Position numbers and translations under genes: made by a program. This document shows positions 16,815-25,017 of a stretch of DNA of 64,000 nt, piece after piece; position 1 is the stretch's first letter, and every line of letters starts with the position of its first letter. Location: IMG/VR virus record IMGVR_UViG_3300021440_000013, positions 62,001-126,000 of that record; one strand, 5' to 3'. Origin of the DNA: a virus. Below the pieces are notes generated by a model. That model was not told where the DNA came from, did no database searches, and saw only the letters and a program-made list of their open reading frames with translations.

Positions 16815-16885
16815 CACCGATCTCTGAAATCAATACTAGAGATAGTGTCACCTTTCACAGCACAACATGTTCAAGGAGTGAGATC

Positions 16886-17593
16886 GTGAAAGTCGTATTC
16901 AAGCTTAATGCCGCCCAGCTCACCATCGCCAAGCTCATCGCTGATGAGCTTGGCGAAAAACTTGAAGGGTTGGCCGAGCTCATAGAGGCCGCCAACACCG
17001 CCAGAAACATGTACCACGAGGCAGGGTGGGATACCCACGTCGCGGCCAGGGAAGCTTCCCTGGCCGCTATGGCGGCCTACGAGGCCTACGAGGCCGTAGG
17101 CCTCTATGTAAGCGGGAATCTCCACGCCCCGTACGACCATGCCTTTTGTTTTAACCCCGACCAGGCGCTAAACCTAGTCGGGGGTCAGGTGGTCTACGAG
17201 GGCCAGCGTCACCCTCTCCAGCAAGACGGCGGTCTTGACGTCCTGGTCGAAATCGCTGGCTATACCTCGTTAAAAGAGGCGTTTGCCGACAAGTTCGGCA
17301 GACTAAAAGTAGTAGAATACCAAACCAGCGACAAACGCCTAGTCTGGTATGAGACTTTATCTGATTGGGAAAAGCGGGAGGAAGATCGTATCCTCTCCAG
17401 CGGAAGCTGGGGAGAAGTACTTTCTACGATGCTTTCTACAAGAAGAGAAGTAGAAATCCCGAGCCGCTTCCCCCAAAAGCAGCGCCTTTACGGCCTGCTG
17501 GCATCCGGCGACATCAGAAAGGCTTCGGCAGAGTTCTCCTCCGCTGAAATCCGCGAAATGGGGCGTCTTATCGCCTCTGGCAGACTAGGCTGA
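16886..17593 (+). CDS. Hypothetical protein, 235 residues, GC-rich gene, GTG start
   Basis: The GTG at 16886 is preferred because TCAAGGAGTGAGATC lies just before it; the frame is open back to 16805. The N-terminal third is alanine-rich and helical (for example AAREASLAAMAAYEAYEAVG). The gene is more GC-rich than most neighbours and uses GCC and GGC often, which hints at recent acquisition. Not recognised. Confidence 0.6.
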   Translation: MKVVFKLNAAQLTIAKLIADELGEKLEGLAELIEAANTARNMYHEAGWDTHVAAREASLAAMAAYEAYEAVGLYVSGNLHAPYDHAFCFNPDQALNLVGGQVVYEGQRHPLQQDGGLDVLVEIAGYTSLKEAFADKFGRLKVVEYQTSDKRLVWYETLSDWEKREEDRILSSGSWGEVLSTMLSTRREVEIPSRFPQKQRLYGLLASGDIRKASAEFSSAEIREMGRLIASGRLG

Positions 17594-17662
17594 TCAATCC
17601 TAGTACTCATGCAGGAGCTCACGGGGAGCTCCTGCATCCATCAATACTCTGGAGATAGTAGA

Positions 17663-18019
17663 ATGCTAAACCTTACGAAGCGCTCGATAACGGTAGTGCA
17701 GCAGGACGGGGGGCGAATCACCTTTAGCCCCAGTGGCACGTTGGCCACGGTAGACAAACTCGAGGAGAAGGGCGAAGACCTGATAAGCGTCGTCATTTAC
17801 TTCGGGGAAGAGAAGGAGAGCGTAAAACTAAGAACCGTGAAGTTCAAGGTTGGGAAGGTGGAAGGCCTCCCAAAGGAAGGCACTCCTTGTCTGGTTGACA
17901 AGGAGGTGGCCGCGGCAGTGCCGGGTCGCAAGGGCGTCTACACGCCAGATACTGGCCCAACGGCCATAAGGGACAAAAAAGGATTACTTGAGGCGGTTAC
18001 TCGTCTCATCGCAGCCTAA
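17663..18019 (+). CDS. Small conserved-type protein ending in a VPGRKGVYTPDTGPTAIRD motif
   Basis: 118 residues; the ATG at 17663 follows CTGGAGATAGTAG, while an upstream in-frame ATG at 17609 lacks a site. The end, VEGLPKEGTPCLVDKEVAAA then VPGRKGVYTPDTGPTAIRD, matches from memory a widespread family of small bacterial proteins of unknown function. The gene shares the high GC content of its upstream neighbour, so the two may have come in together. Confidence 0.6.
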   Translation: MLNLTKRSITVVQQDGGRITFSPSGTLATVDKLEEKGEDLISVVIYFGEEKESVKLRTVKFKVGKVEGLPKEGTPCLVDKEVAAAVPGRKGVYTPDTGPTAIRDKKGLLEAVTRLIAA

Positions 18020-18021
18020 GT

Positions 18022-18061
18022 AAGAGAGGAGGGCTTAATGCCCTCCTCTCTTTTCTTTTTT
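18022..18061 (+). terminator. Rho-independent terminator
   Basis: AAGAGAGGAGGGC/GCCCTCCTCTCTT stem followed by TTCTTTTTT. Confidence 0.85.
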
Positions 18062-18067
18062 GTCATA

Positions 18068-18292
18068 GTAAAAAAGTTACACCGATCTATATGCCTTGGT
18101 AGCGCAGTAAAGGCTACCTAGACGAACTCAGCCGTTTAATTGTCCAGTTAACTCTGTAGACAGCACTGAGGGTTTTTCGAAAAGAAAAACCCTACACGCG
18201 GCTCACACCCGCGTGTAGGACTCACTATTCGATAACAGCATGGAAAGTAGTGCTTTCTCTCCACTCTATACTGAGTGTGATAGATTTTTTTA
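18068..18292 (+). ncRNA. Structured non-coding element, copy A1 (no tnpB directly attached)
   Basis: First of two tandem copies before the tnpB-like gene at 18542. Shared order of parts: GTAAAAAGTT-like start; stem GGTAGC/GCTACC (about 18098-18119); AGGGTTTTTC/GAAAAACCCT hairpin; CCTACACGCGG/CCGCGTGTAGG hairpin (18191-18219); a variable stretch of about 30 bases; CTTTCTCTCCAC; a small hairpin CACTC/GAGTG; and a T run ending at 18292. The parts are conserved in A2 and in the element at 31937, while sequences between them differ. This pattern fits a terminated RNA of about 200 nt. Confidence 0.65.
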
Positions 18293-18297
18293 CCACG

Positions 18298-18523
18298 TAG
18301 TAAAAAGTTCTACGGCTGACAAATGTTCTGGTAGCGCAGTAAAGGCTACCTAGACGAACTCAGCCGTTTAATTGTCTGGTTAAGTCCATGATAGCACTGA
18401 GGGTTTTTCGAAAAGAAAAACCCTACACGCGGCAGAGACCCGCGTGTAGGAACTTCCAATCGAGAGCTAACGCAACACGTTGTACTTTCTCTCCACCTTA
18501 TACTGGGTGTGATAGATTTTTTT
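18298..18523 (+). ncRNA. Structured non-coding element, copy A2, immediately before a tnpB-like gene
   Basis: Near-repeat of A1 with the same stems (GGTAGC/GCTACC; AGGGTTTTTC/GAAAAACCCT; CCTACACGCGG/CCGCGTGTAGG at 18422-18450) and the same terminal hairpin plus T run. The roughly 30 bases between the third stem and CTTTCTCTCCAC differ from A1. The gene starts 19 bases after the T run. It could be a guide-type RNA for the nuclease or a leader that controls it. Confidence 0.65.
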
Positions 18524-18541
18524 ACTCAAGGGGGACTTATT

Positions 18542-19690
18542 GTGAAAACGATAGTTCGAGGTTACAAATATACGCTTAAACCTAATGCAAGTCAAATCAA
18601 AATACTTGACAGCATGCTTCGGGACTGTCGAAGCTTTAGGAACCGCGTGTTACGCTTCATTAAAAAGCGTCGCTCAACGAGCCTTGACTGGCACAAAGAG
18701 TTCGATATCAAGAAAGTCGTGAAGATTGGTGAGATCATTAAGTATCTCCACTTTCAAAACACGAAAGTGCCAGGGCGTGCGCTTACGACGGTATGCGAAC
18801 TTCTCCATAGCCAACACAAAGCCACGGATCTACTCAAACAAAAACCCCCTATGTATAAGGGTTTGGAGTCAGAGTATGCCATCCATCTACCGCGTGAGTG
18901 TGTCAAGATCATTGACAATAAACTCTATATCACGGCTCTAGAGGACGCGCTCGATGTAAAATGGTCACGCGCCTTTGATACTGAGCGTATCGTAAAGGTG
19001 ATCATAAGTCGTAGTCGCTTTAATAAATACACCATCTCTTTTGATGTCCGCTGTGATGTAGAAGAAAACCATGGCGCAAGCGTAATCGGAATCGACGTCA
19101 ATGTCTCGGACGTGGTTGTGACTTCAAGCGGCATTAAGTTTCCAGCATCACCCATTCCTAAAGAAGTGGGCCAAAGGATCGATACATGGATCAAGATGCT
19201 GCCCCGCTTTAAATATAACTCTCGCGCTTATAGGAAAGTCATTCAAAGAATCCAAACCTTCACCAAGAAGGCAGACGCTATACGAACGACCTATTTTTAT
19301 AAGATCGCGCACCAGCTAGCCGATCAAGCTCATATCTTTGCGGTTGAACGACTTAACATCGCTAAAATCATCGTGAGTGCCCGCTATCAAAACTCCATCA
19401 CCATGTCCGCGTGGGGTCAGCTCAACTTGATCTTAAAGAATGTGGCGGAGAAGCGCAGAGTCATCATGGTTTACGCTGGACTCTATTTTCCGAGCACGCG
19501 CCTTGCGTCGTGCTGTGGGTATTTAAACTCGGAAGCTATCCCTACGAGCGTACGAGAATGGGACTGCCCAAACTGCGGGACGGTACTTGATCGTGATGTT
19601 AACGCCGCTGTCAATATCCGTAACTTCGCCATGGACAGCTTAAAGAAGTTTAAAGGTCAGATTGAAACTGTCGATTACGTTATCTGCTGA
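18542..19690 (+). CDS. TnpB-like RuvC nuclease, copy 1
   Basis: 382 residues from the GTG at 18542, chosen because it aligns with the ATG start of the copy at 32157 (KTIVRGYKY/KTVVRGYKY). IS605/IS607 OrfB family: N-terminal basic RNA-binding region, RuvC-I Asp in IGIDVNVSD (about residue 185), RuvC-II Glu in FAVERLNI, zinc segment ASCCG then CPNCG, and RuvC-III Asp in LDRDVNAAVNI. All three catalytic acids are present. The first Cys of the usual CxxC is Ala here, with a neighbouring Cys. There is no TnpA partner and no recognisable element ends. The family cuts DNA guided by an RNA; whether the upstream element is that RNA is an inference. Confidence 0.85.
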   Translation: MKTIVRGYKYTLKPNASQIKILDSMLRDCRSFRNRVLRFIKKRRSTSLDWHKEFDIKKVVKIGEIIKYLHFQNTKVPGRALTTVCELLHSQHKATDLLKQKPPMYKGLESEYAIHLPRECVKIIDNKLYITALEDALDVKWSRAFDTERIVKVIISRSRFNKYTISFDVRCDVEENHGASVIGIDVNVSDVVVTSSGIKFPASPIPKEVGQRIDTWIKMLPRFKYNSRAYRKVIQRIQTFTKKADAIRTTYFYKIAHQLADQAHIFAVERLNIAKIIVSARYQNSITMSAWGQLNLILKNVAEKRRVIMVYAGLYFPSTRLASCCGYLNSEAIPTSVREWDCPNCGTVLDRDVNAAVNIRNFAMDSLKKFKGQIETVDYVIC

Positions 19691-19713
19691 GATGGGTTTG
19701 ATGCCCATCTCAG
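19687..19713 (+). terminator. Hairpin terminator
   Basis: CTGAGATGGG/CCCATCTCAG stem overlapping the tnpB stop codon; the T tail is weak. Confidence 0.6.
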
Positions 19714-19776
19714 CCGTATGTTCTTTGCCTAGGTTTTCTTTTTGAAATCCAATGGATCTTTTCAAAGAGAATAAAA

Positions 19777-20073
19777 ATGAATCTAGAAAGAGAAGCGTAT
19801 CGAGGGATTGAACTTGATCGAGCTCGTGCGATGGCGATTATTAAATATCTTGAGAAGGGGTTGGGGGAATACCGGGATCATTATGTTTTAGACATAGATC
19901 GAGTAGGTGCCCTGATGCTTTATATCCGCCTTAAAGACGGAAGTATCGTTAACTGTGATTATTGTTATAAAGACACGGATCGACGTTTATTTTTTGACGT
20001 AAAAACAATCTACATTGACGCCACAGGGAATATCGCTGGTGTTAAATTCAGAGAGGGTGAAAATGCACAGTGA
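19777..20073 (+). CDS. Hypothetical protein, 98 residues
   Basis: Starts MNLEREAYRGIELDRARAM; its end overlaps the start of the next gene by about eleven bases, so the two are coupled. First gene of a fibre-like cassette. Not recognised. Confidence 0.6.
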   Translation: MNLEREAYRGIELDRARAMAIIKYLEKGLGEYRDHYVLDIDRVGALMLYIRLKDGSIVNCDYCYKDTDRRLFFDVKTIYIDATGNIAGVKFREGENAQ

Positions 20074-20668
20074 GAAAATATATGCGCGTATCGAAGAGGG
20101 AAAGATCGTGCAGTATCCCGTTACGATTGCGATGATTAATGAAAGAGCCAATCCGCTCGACACGTATTACCAGTGTTATTTCCCCGGTGAAGGCGATCAC
20201 CCTAACCCAACACTTTATCAGAAGATCGTTCAGACGCCTACGTTGATTGGCTCTGCGGTCTATATCGATGAAAAGCTCGTCAATAGAACCGTCGATGAGA
20301 TGTTTGCTTTACTCTTCGAGATGGCGGGGTCCGTGACAGAATCGGGTGAGCTCCAGCTTAACACGGCGCTCATCACATCCGATCTCATCGATGCGTTTGA
20401 GACGATCGTTAAGATCGTCGTACAAAAGATGTTGGATGATTTTGCTTTAACGCGGGGCTACGACGATATCAAGTCAGCGTGCGATTATGTTAACTCTAAG
20501 ATCCCGGAGTATAAAGCTGAGGCAATTCGCTGCATCGATCTCAGGGACGACGTCTGGCATAGCTTAACGACCTATATCAATGCGGTTAAAGCGGGCACGG
20601 AGCCTCCACCGATGGCGTGGAGTGATATCGCTGTCCATATCCCGCCCATCACGTGGGGTGATGTATGA
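20063..20668 (+). CDS. Tail-fibre-chaperone-like protein, paralogue of the gene at 5488
   Basis: 201 residues from the ATG at 20063, which follows GAGAGGGTGAA; the frame is open further upstream but without a good site. It shares the N-terminal YARIEEGKIVQYPV block, a central ALTRGYD and a C-terminal PITWGDV with the protein at 5488. The ATGA overlap with the next gene, a probable fibre or surface protein, supports a chaperone or accessory role for that protein. Confidence 0.65.
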   Translation: MHSEKIYARIEEGKIVQYPVTIAMINERANPLDTYYQCYFPGEGDHPNPTLYQKIVQTPTLIGSAVYIDEKLVNRTVDEMFALLFEMAGSVTESGELQLNTALITSDLIDAFETIVKIVVQKMLDDFALTRGYDDIKSACDYVNSKIPEYKAEAIRCIDLRDDVWHSLTTYINAVKAGTEPPPMAWSDIAVHIPPITWGDV

Positions 20669-21489
20669 AACTTATTAAGACCGATGCGCTGCCTGTAACG
20701 CTCGAACCCAATTCGATCTATTTTGTAAAGTCGGTTAATTCAACGGTTATCCGGATTTACGCAACGGATAACATGGGCCAAGAAGCCTTTACTTCAGACA
20801 CGGCGGGTTTCACCTATGAAGCTTTTGTTCAGTATCTTAACGAGGCGCTCTCCACAAACACCAGTGTCGCGACACTCGACACACAGGGCTTTTTAAACAG
20901 CGGTATAAAGATTAATGGACAAGACACATCCCTTCTAGGGCCAACGGGTCTCGCTGTCTGGAAAGACAACGTTTCAAGTTTTGTGGTGAAGAACTTTGGT
21001 GGGGGTGGCAACCCTACCTTTGGTCCAGTTCTTGGCAACATTCAAGGCCTGATCTTTGCTAAAGACTCGATGAATCAGGTCTGGTGTGATTTTCATATCG
21101 ACCACGACATCGCTTTAGGCACTAAGATCTATCCACATGTCCACTACATGCCGATAAGTAATAATGGAGGTGTGGTGCGCTGGGGGATCGAATACTACAT
21201 CGCCAAGGGCCATCAGCAGCAAAAGTTTCAAGGCCCCTTTACGATCTATATTGAACAGACCATTCCGGTTAACAGCCTGGGTCTACACATGGTCGCTGAA
21301 GCCAGTGATGCCAGCGCGATTCTCTCGAGCGCCATCGAACCGGATTCGTTTGTTAAAACACGGGTGTTTAGAGACGCGCAGCACGTAAACGACACACATC
21401 CGAATAATATTCATGCCTGGTGTGCCGATCTTCATTACCAAGTCATTCGTGTCGGTACGAAAAACAAAGGACCTAATTTCTTCACATAA
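20665..21489 (+). CDS. Probable fibre or virion surface protein, 274 residues
   Basis: Overlaps the previous gene by ATGA. A Gly/Ser/Thr-rich N-terminal half with LDTQGFLNSGIKING is typical of phage fibre stalks. The C-terminal half has KIYPHVHYMPISN, VVRWGIEYYIAKGHQQQ and GLHMVAEASDAS, a His-rich beta region. A strong terminator follows. A structural role is inferred from composition and from the chaperone-like neighbour. Confidence 0.55.
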   Translation: MKLIKTDALPVTLEPNSIYFVKSVNSTVIRIYATDNMGQEAFTSDTAGFTYEAFVQYLNEALSTNTSVATLDTQGFLNSGIKINGQDTSLLGPTGLAVWKDNVSSFVVKNFGGGGNPTFGPVLGNIQGLIFAKDSMNQVWCDFHIDHDIALGTKIYPHVHYMPISNNGGVVRWGIEYYIAKGHQQQKFQGPFTIYIEQTIPVNSLGLHMVAEASDASAILSSAIEPDSFVKTRVFRDAQHVNDTHPNNIHAWCADLHYQVIRVGTKNKGPNFFT

Positions 21490-21494
21490 AACTC

Positions 21495-21535
21495 ACGAGG
21501 ATAGGGTATAGGTCCCTATCCTCGTAGATTCTTTT
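21495..21535 (+). terminator. Rho-independent terminator
   Basis: ACGAGGATAGGG/CCCTATCCTCGT stem followed by a T-rich stretch. Confidence 0.75.
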
Positions 21536-21571
21536 CAAAACATCAAATGGATTAAGAGGGTATGTTTTAAT

Positions 21572-21590
21572 CTTTTATATGTTCATTGAC
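21572..21590 (+). promoter_or_regulatory. Possible early-type promoter
   Basis: TTTTATATGTTCATTGAC resembles the recurring motif (TATAT, then TTGAC). If correct, it overlaps the in-frame ATG at 21579 and favours the later start at 21603. Confidence 0.4.
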
Positions 21591-21602
21591 TGGAGCGCCA
21601 TC

Positions 21603-22778
21603 ATGCGTGTAATCAATCGCCACACCGCAAGCGAAGATGAGCTTGCAAAAAGTGTCTATGTGGGTCGAGGCACGCCGTTGGGTAACTGGTTTCCGACCGG
21701 AACAGAATACGGCGACAATGAAAATGTCGTTAAGTTATACCGCAGAAAGCTTGCGCGTAAGCTCATTTCACGTGACGCTAAGGTCGAGAATGCGCTTAGG
21801 GCATTGAATAAAGACAGCATCCTTGCGTGCTCCTGTAAACCTAAGGCCTGCCATGGGGATGTACTAATTGAGTTCTGGGAAAGGCTCTATGGGCAAGGAG
21901 GTTCTTATGAAGAGAACCTCCTTAAGCTAAGGCGCGATCTGGGTATCGAGGACTTTAACTACAGTCCAATTGATGATGGCGTTACCCACATCAACGTCTG
22001 GAGTAAGGGCCGGACTGAACTGGGTCGACTTCTAAGTAACTTTGCGCACACGCCCTTTAAACACCCGGAGTATGGCCATTTTGCTTCAGTAGAAGCCTTT
22101 TGGTACTGGTTGAGTTTGGGTCAAACCAACGATGAGCTGCGTGGCCTTCATGGCTTTCAATCAAAACAGGCCGGCAGGCTGATTCGTGATGAGGTTTTAA
22201 AGCATAGCAAGTTGCCCCATGTTGAAAACTTTGATGCAAAAATCAAAAAAGCCATCCTTTGTAAGATCGAACAAAACGATCACGTCAAAGAACTTCTTCG
22301 TTTAAGTGAACTGCCATTAACGCACTATTACGTCTGGGGAACATCTGAGAGCTATAAGCAGACCTATCCAGAAGAGTACGCATGGATCCACGAATACATC
22401 GCTGATGTGCGTGATTATCTTAAAGCTAAGGCGCACCGCTTAGTCATCGCGGGTTCTCGCTCGATCACGGATTTTAACGCATTAGAAAGAGCGTACCATG
22501 AAGCGAAGTTTAAAGCCATCGAGATCGTCTCGGGCCGGGCACCAGGTGTCGACACGTTAGGGGAGGTTTTAGCAAAAAAGCTTAAACTGCCCGTGGCGCT
22601 TTTTCCGGCAGACTGGGATGGCTTAGGAAAGCGGGCGGGCTTTATCAGAAATGAGGCGATGGCTGACTATGCAGACGCTGGGTTGATTCTCTGGGACGGG
22701 GTAAGCCCAGGCACTCAACACATGGTTAATGCGCTCAAAACGCGTAATAAACCCTTTAAACTCATCACCATTAAGTGA
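21603..22778 (+). CDS. Three-domain fusion: DUF4326, NADAR and YspA-like SLOG domain
   Basis: 391 residues from the ATG at 21603, which follows GGAGCGCCATC; an earlier in-frame ATG at 21579 sits inside a promoter-like sequence. Residues about 1-95 match DUF4326 (VYVGRGTPLGNWF, ILACSCKPKACHGD). About 125-270 look like NADAR (WSKGRTELGRLLSNFAHTPF, SVEAFWYW). About 280-391 form a DUF2493/YspA Rossmann domain of the SLOG superfamily (RLVIAGSRSI, VSGRAPGVDTLGE, KRAGFIRNEAMADYADAGLI). NADAR enzymes can remove ADP-ribose from modified nucleobases, and SLOG domains bind nucleotide-type ligands. A role in countering NAD- or ADP-ribose-based host defence is a reasonable inference, not shown. Confidence 0.75.
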   Translation: MRVINRHTASEDELAKSVYVGRGTPLGNWFPTGTEYGDNENVVKLYRRKLARKLISRDAKVENALRALNKDSILACSCKPKACHGDVLIEFWERLYGQGGSYEENLLKLRRDLGIEDFNYSPIDDGVTHINVWSKGRTELGRLLSNFAHTPFKHPEYGHFASVEAFWYWLSLGQTNDELRGLHGFQSKQAGRLIRDEVLKHSKLPHVENFDAKIKKAILCKIEQNDHVKELLRLSELPLTHYYVWGTSESYKQTYPEEYAWIHEYIADVRDYLKAKAHRLVIAGSRSITDFNALERAYHEAKFKAIEIVSGRAPGVDTLGEVLAKKLKLPVALFPADWDGLGKRAGFIRNEAMADYADAGLILWDGVSPGTQHMVNALKTRNKPFKLITIK

Positions 22779-22782
22779 CACG

Positions 22783-22819
22783 TAGACAGCTAGGGCTAAA
22801 ACCCTAGCTGTCTATTTTT
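22783..22819 (+). terminator. Rho-independent terminator
   Basis: TAGACAGCTAGGG/CCCTAGCTGTCTA stem followed by TTTTT. Confidence 0.8.
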
Positions 22820-22834
22820 AGTTAAGGTATTTTT

Positions 22835-23040
22835 TATTCCACCCTGTAGATATAGTAGCGAGAAGCTTCATCGCGCTACGCCGGCGTCCCACGGTAAAAA
22901 GTCGGGTTAACTCTCGAAAACAGGGATGGTTTTCCACAAAATGTAAAAACCGCTACACGCGGTGGCAACCGCGTGTAGCATCACCCTTAAATGTAAAAAC
23001 CACTACGTGAGAACTAAAAAGGTTTCTCACCTACTTTATA
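22835..23040 (+). ncRNA. Diverged structured non-coding element before the second tnpB-like gene
   Basis: Same position and overall plan as the elements at 18068, 18298 and 31937 but strongly diverged: stem GTAGCG/CGCTAC (about 22855-22879), a GGTTTT/AAAACC hairpin, a perfect 11-bp stem GCTACACGCGG/CCGCGTGTAGC (22952-22979), then a GTGAGAA/TTCTCAC hairpin near the gene start. The T run seen in the other copies is missing. Confidence 0.55.
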
Positions 23041-23046
23041 AGGATT

Positions 23047-24198
23047 ATGAAAGAAAAAATACTCACTCGGGGGTACAAGTATCAAATACATCCGACACCC
23101 GAACAAGCTAAGCATCTTAACAAGGTAATGCGAGACTGTCGAAGTCTGCATAATCGTGTATTAAAGATGATGAAAGCCGCGCGCTCTACCATAAAGCCGT
23201 GGACAGAAGAGTTTAAGTTTGAAGATATCTTGCGTTATGGTGAGAGTCTAAAACACGGTGTCTTTAAAGGCTCGGTAGCACCTGGGCGTGTTCTAACCAA
23301 TGCTGTCGAAATTTTGTATCGACAGCATAAAGTGGTTGACCTTCTAAAACAGAGCGATCTGAAGTTTAAACGGCTTGACGGGTTTCACTCTGCCCATTAC
23401 CCGCGTGAACTGATTCGTGTTAATAACGACTTTCTTCACATAGCTGGCGTTGAGGGTGAGATCGCAATCTCAATGAGTCGTCCGTTGCCTTCACATGACT
23501 TTACGAAGGTGGTGATCTCCAGATCGAGCGAAGGACGCTACTACGCGTCGTTTAACGTGCGTGTAACGCCTCATGGTCTGCATGGAGATGAGGTTGTCGG
23601 GATCGATCTTGGTGTGATCGATCTAGCCGTCACGTCTTACGGTGAGAAGTTTAAAACAACGCCGCAGCCTGATGTCGTGATTAAACGTTTGTGTCGTTTT
23701 CACAGTCTTTTAAAAGAACACACACCTCTGTCATATGTGTGGCGCACACTTCACGCTAAGTTGTCTCGCTTTAAGCGTAAGGTCGTTAACCAACGAAATA
23801 CCCACTTCTGTCAGGTTGCCGCCTCGATTGTCAAGAAAGCCTCCGCGATCGCCTTAGAAAACCTTAACATCGTCAAGATGCTTTTGACGAGTAAGTATAG
23901 TCACGGCATCATGCAGTCTGCCTGGGACGGTTTTCAGAGAGTCTTAGTTGAAGCAGCACAAAGAGCCGATATCCCAGTGGGGTTTGTGGAAAGATTCTTT
24001 CCAAGCACGCGCCTTGCGTCATGCTGTGGTTATTTGCACCCACAGCCTATACCGACCTATTTTCGTGAATGGGAGTGTCCTGACTGCGGGGTCATCCTTG
24101 ACCGAGACATCAATGCAGCAATCAATCTTGAACGACGCTTTAACGCATGTTTAAACACACACGGCATCAAGGGTTTTAAAATAGTAAAACTAGACTAA
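23047..24198 (+). CDS. TnpB-like RuvC nuclease, copy 2
   Basis: 383 residues. Same family as the copies at 18542 and 32157 but more distant. Catalytic acids are seen in VGIDLGVIDLAV (RuvC-I), IALENLNI (RuvC-II) and LDRDINAAINL (RuvC-III). The zinc segment reads ASCCGYL then CPDCG, with the same missing first Cys. N-terminal region KILTRGYKYQIHPTPEQ. No TnpA or element ends. A terminator hairpin follows the stop. Confidence 0.85.
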   Translation: MKEKILTRGYKYQIHPTPEQAKHLNKVMRDCRSLHNRVLKMMKAARSTIKPWTEEFKFEDILRYGESLKHGVFKGSVAPGRVLTNAVEILYRQHKVVDLLKQSDLKFKRLDGFHSAHYPRELIRVNNDFLHIAGVEGEIAISMSRPLPSHDFTKVVISRSSEGRYYASFNVRVTPHGLHGDEVVGIDLGVIDLAVTSYGEKFKTTPQPDVVIKRLCRFHSLLKEHTPLSYVWRTLHAKLSRFKRKVVNQRNTHFCQVAASIVKKASAIALENLNIVKMLLTSKYSHGIMQSAWDGFQRVLVEAAQRADIPVGFVERFFPSTRLASCCGYLHPQPIPTYFREWECPDCGVILDRDINAAINLERRFNACLNTHGIKGFKIVKLD

Positions 24199-24230
24199 GA
24201 GCGGGCACTAAAGCCCGCTCTTAGTCTTTC
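24194..24230 (+). terminator. Rho-independent terminator
   Basis: ACTAAGAGCGGGC/GCCCGCTCTTAGT stem followed by CTTTCT; overlaps the tnpB stop. Confidence 0.75.
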
Positions 24231-24245
24231 TAAAAGATTTTGACA

Positions 24246-24263
24246 GTATATATATTACTTGAG
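24246..24263 (+). promoter_or_regulatory. Early-type promoter
   Basis: GTATATATATTACTTGAG contains the exact phiKZ early motif TATATTAC; the gene at 24292 follows. Confidence 0.75.
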
Positions 24264-24291
24264 CGTGTAGATGATTTCTTGGAGAAAGACT

Positions 24292-24603
24292 GTGGACGAC
24301 GTTACTGAAAAATTGAGCATCCTTGATGACGGCGCGAAAGTCGTTATCACGAACTGGAGGATCGAGCCTGAAGTCGGGCGCAATATCATCGTCAGCGGAA
24401 CACTAAACGGCAAGTATTGGTCAACCAACGCCATCAAACAATACTTGGTGGAAAACGGTAATCGTTTTATCATAACTGCCTCTGGGGCGGTCTTTAAACT
24501 GGTGGAAAGGAATCAGAGTAATTTGGAGGCTTCACTTAAGTTCTGGCGCTCAAGTGAGTTGAGCCGACTTAAAAAAATTGGTTTTTTTATAAACACCTAT
24601 TGA
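24292..24603 (+). CDS. Hypothetical protein, 103 residues, GTG start
   Basis: The GTG at 24292 follows CTTGGAGAAAGACT; the in-frame ATG at 24271 lies too close to the promoter for a ribosome site. Contains GAVFKLVERNQSNLEASLKF. Not recognised. Confidence 0.55.
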   Translation: MDDVTEKLSILDDGAKVVITNWRIEPEVGRNIIVSGTLNGKYWSTNAIKQYLVENGNRFIITASGAVFKLVERNQSNLEASLKFWRSSELSRLKKIGFFINTY

Positions 24604-24621
24604 TCTAAGGAGAAACTGATC

Positions 24622-25017
24622 ATGAACTGGTTTACAAAGTCCTATGTGTCCGCTAGGACACTCGAAGCAAAGAAGGCGTTTGTCGCTGAGCATGGCGGCT
24701 GCGAGCATGTCGAGGCGGATCCTTCACTGCTCTTCTGTATCTCCTATGAGAACGACTCATTTGGCCGAGAAGGCTACTGCATGTGTGATGCATGTGACGA
24801 TCTCGCACTTGAGCAAGAAGACAACGAAGACGTTGTGTGTACTGATTGTAAAGGCACGTTCAAGAAAAAGGACACGCGGGAGTGGAGGTGGTACGACTTT
24901 TATGCCGCCCAAGGTGATGAACCCTATGTGTTGTGTGAGACGTGCAGGAGGGCTGAAAAACATCGAGAGCGTGTCAGGCGGGATGAGCGTGACCGCATCG
25001 ATGAGATGGGTGAGTAA
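24622..25017 (+). CDS. Cys-rich, probably zinc-binding protein, 131 residues
   Basis: Start after AAGGAGAAACTGATC. Cysteine pairs CMCDAC, CTDC and CETC, plus further single Cys and His, suggest two zinc-ribbon-like sites. The C-terminus is highly charged (EKHRERVRRDERDRIDEMGE). Could bind nucleic acid or a host protein; no family is named. Confidence 0.65.
   Translation: MNWFTKSYVSARTLEAKKAFVAEHGGCEHVEADPSLLFCISYENDSFGREGYCMCDACDDLALEQEDNEDVVCTDCKGTFKKKDTREWRWYDFYAAQGDEPYVLCETCRRAEKHRERVRRDERDRIDEMGE

Noticed and set aside
18388-18579. 63-codon frame across element A2 and the tnpB start
   Set aside because: It runs through the hairpins of the structured element and has no ribosome site.
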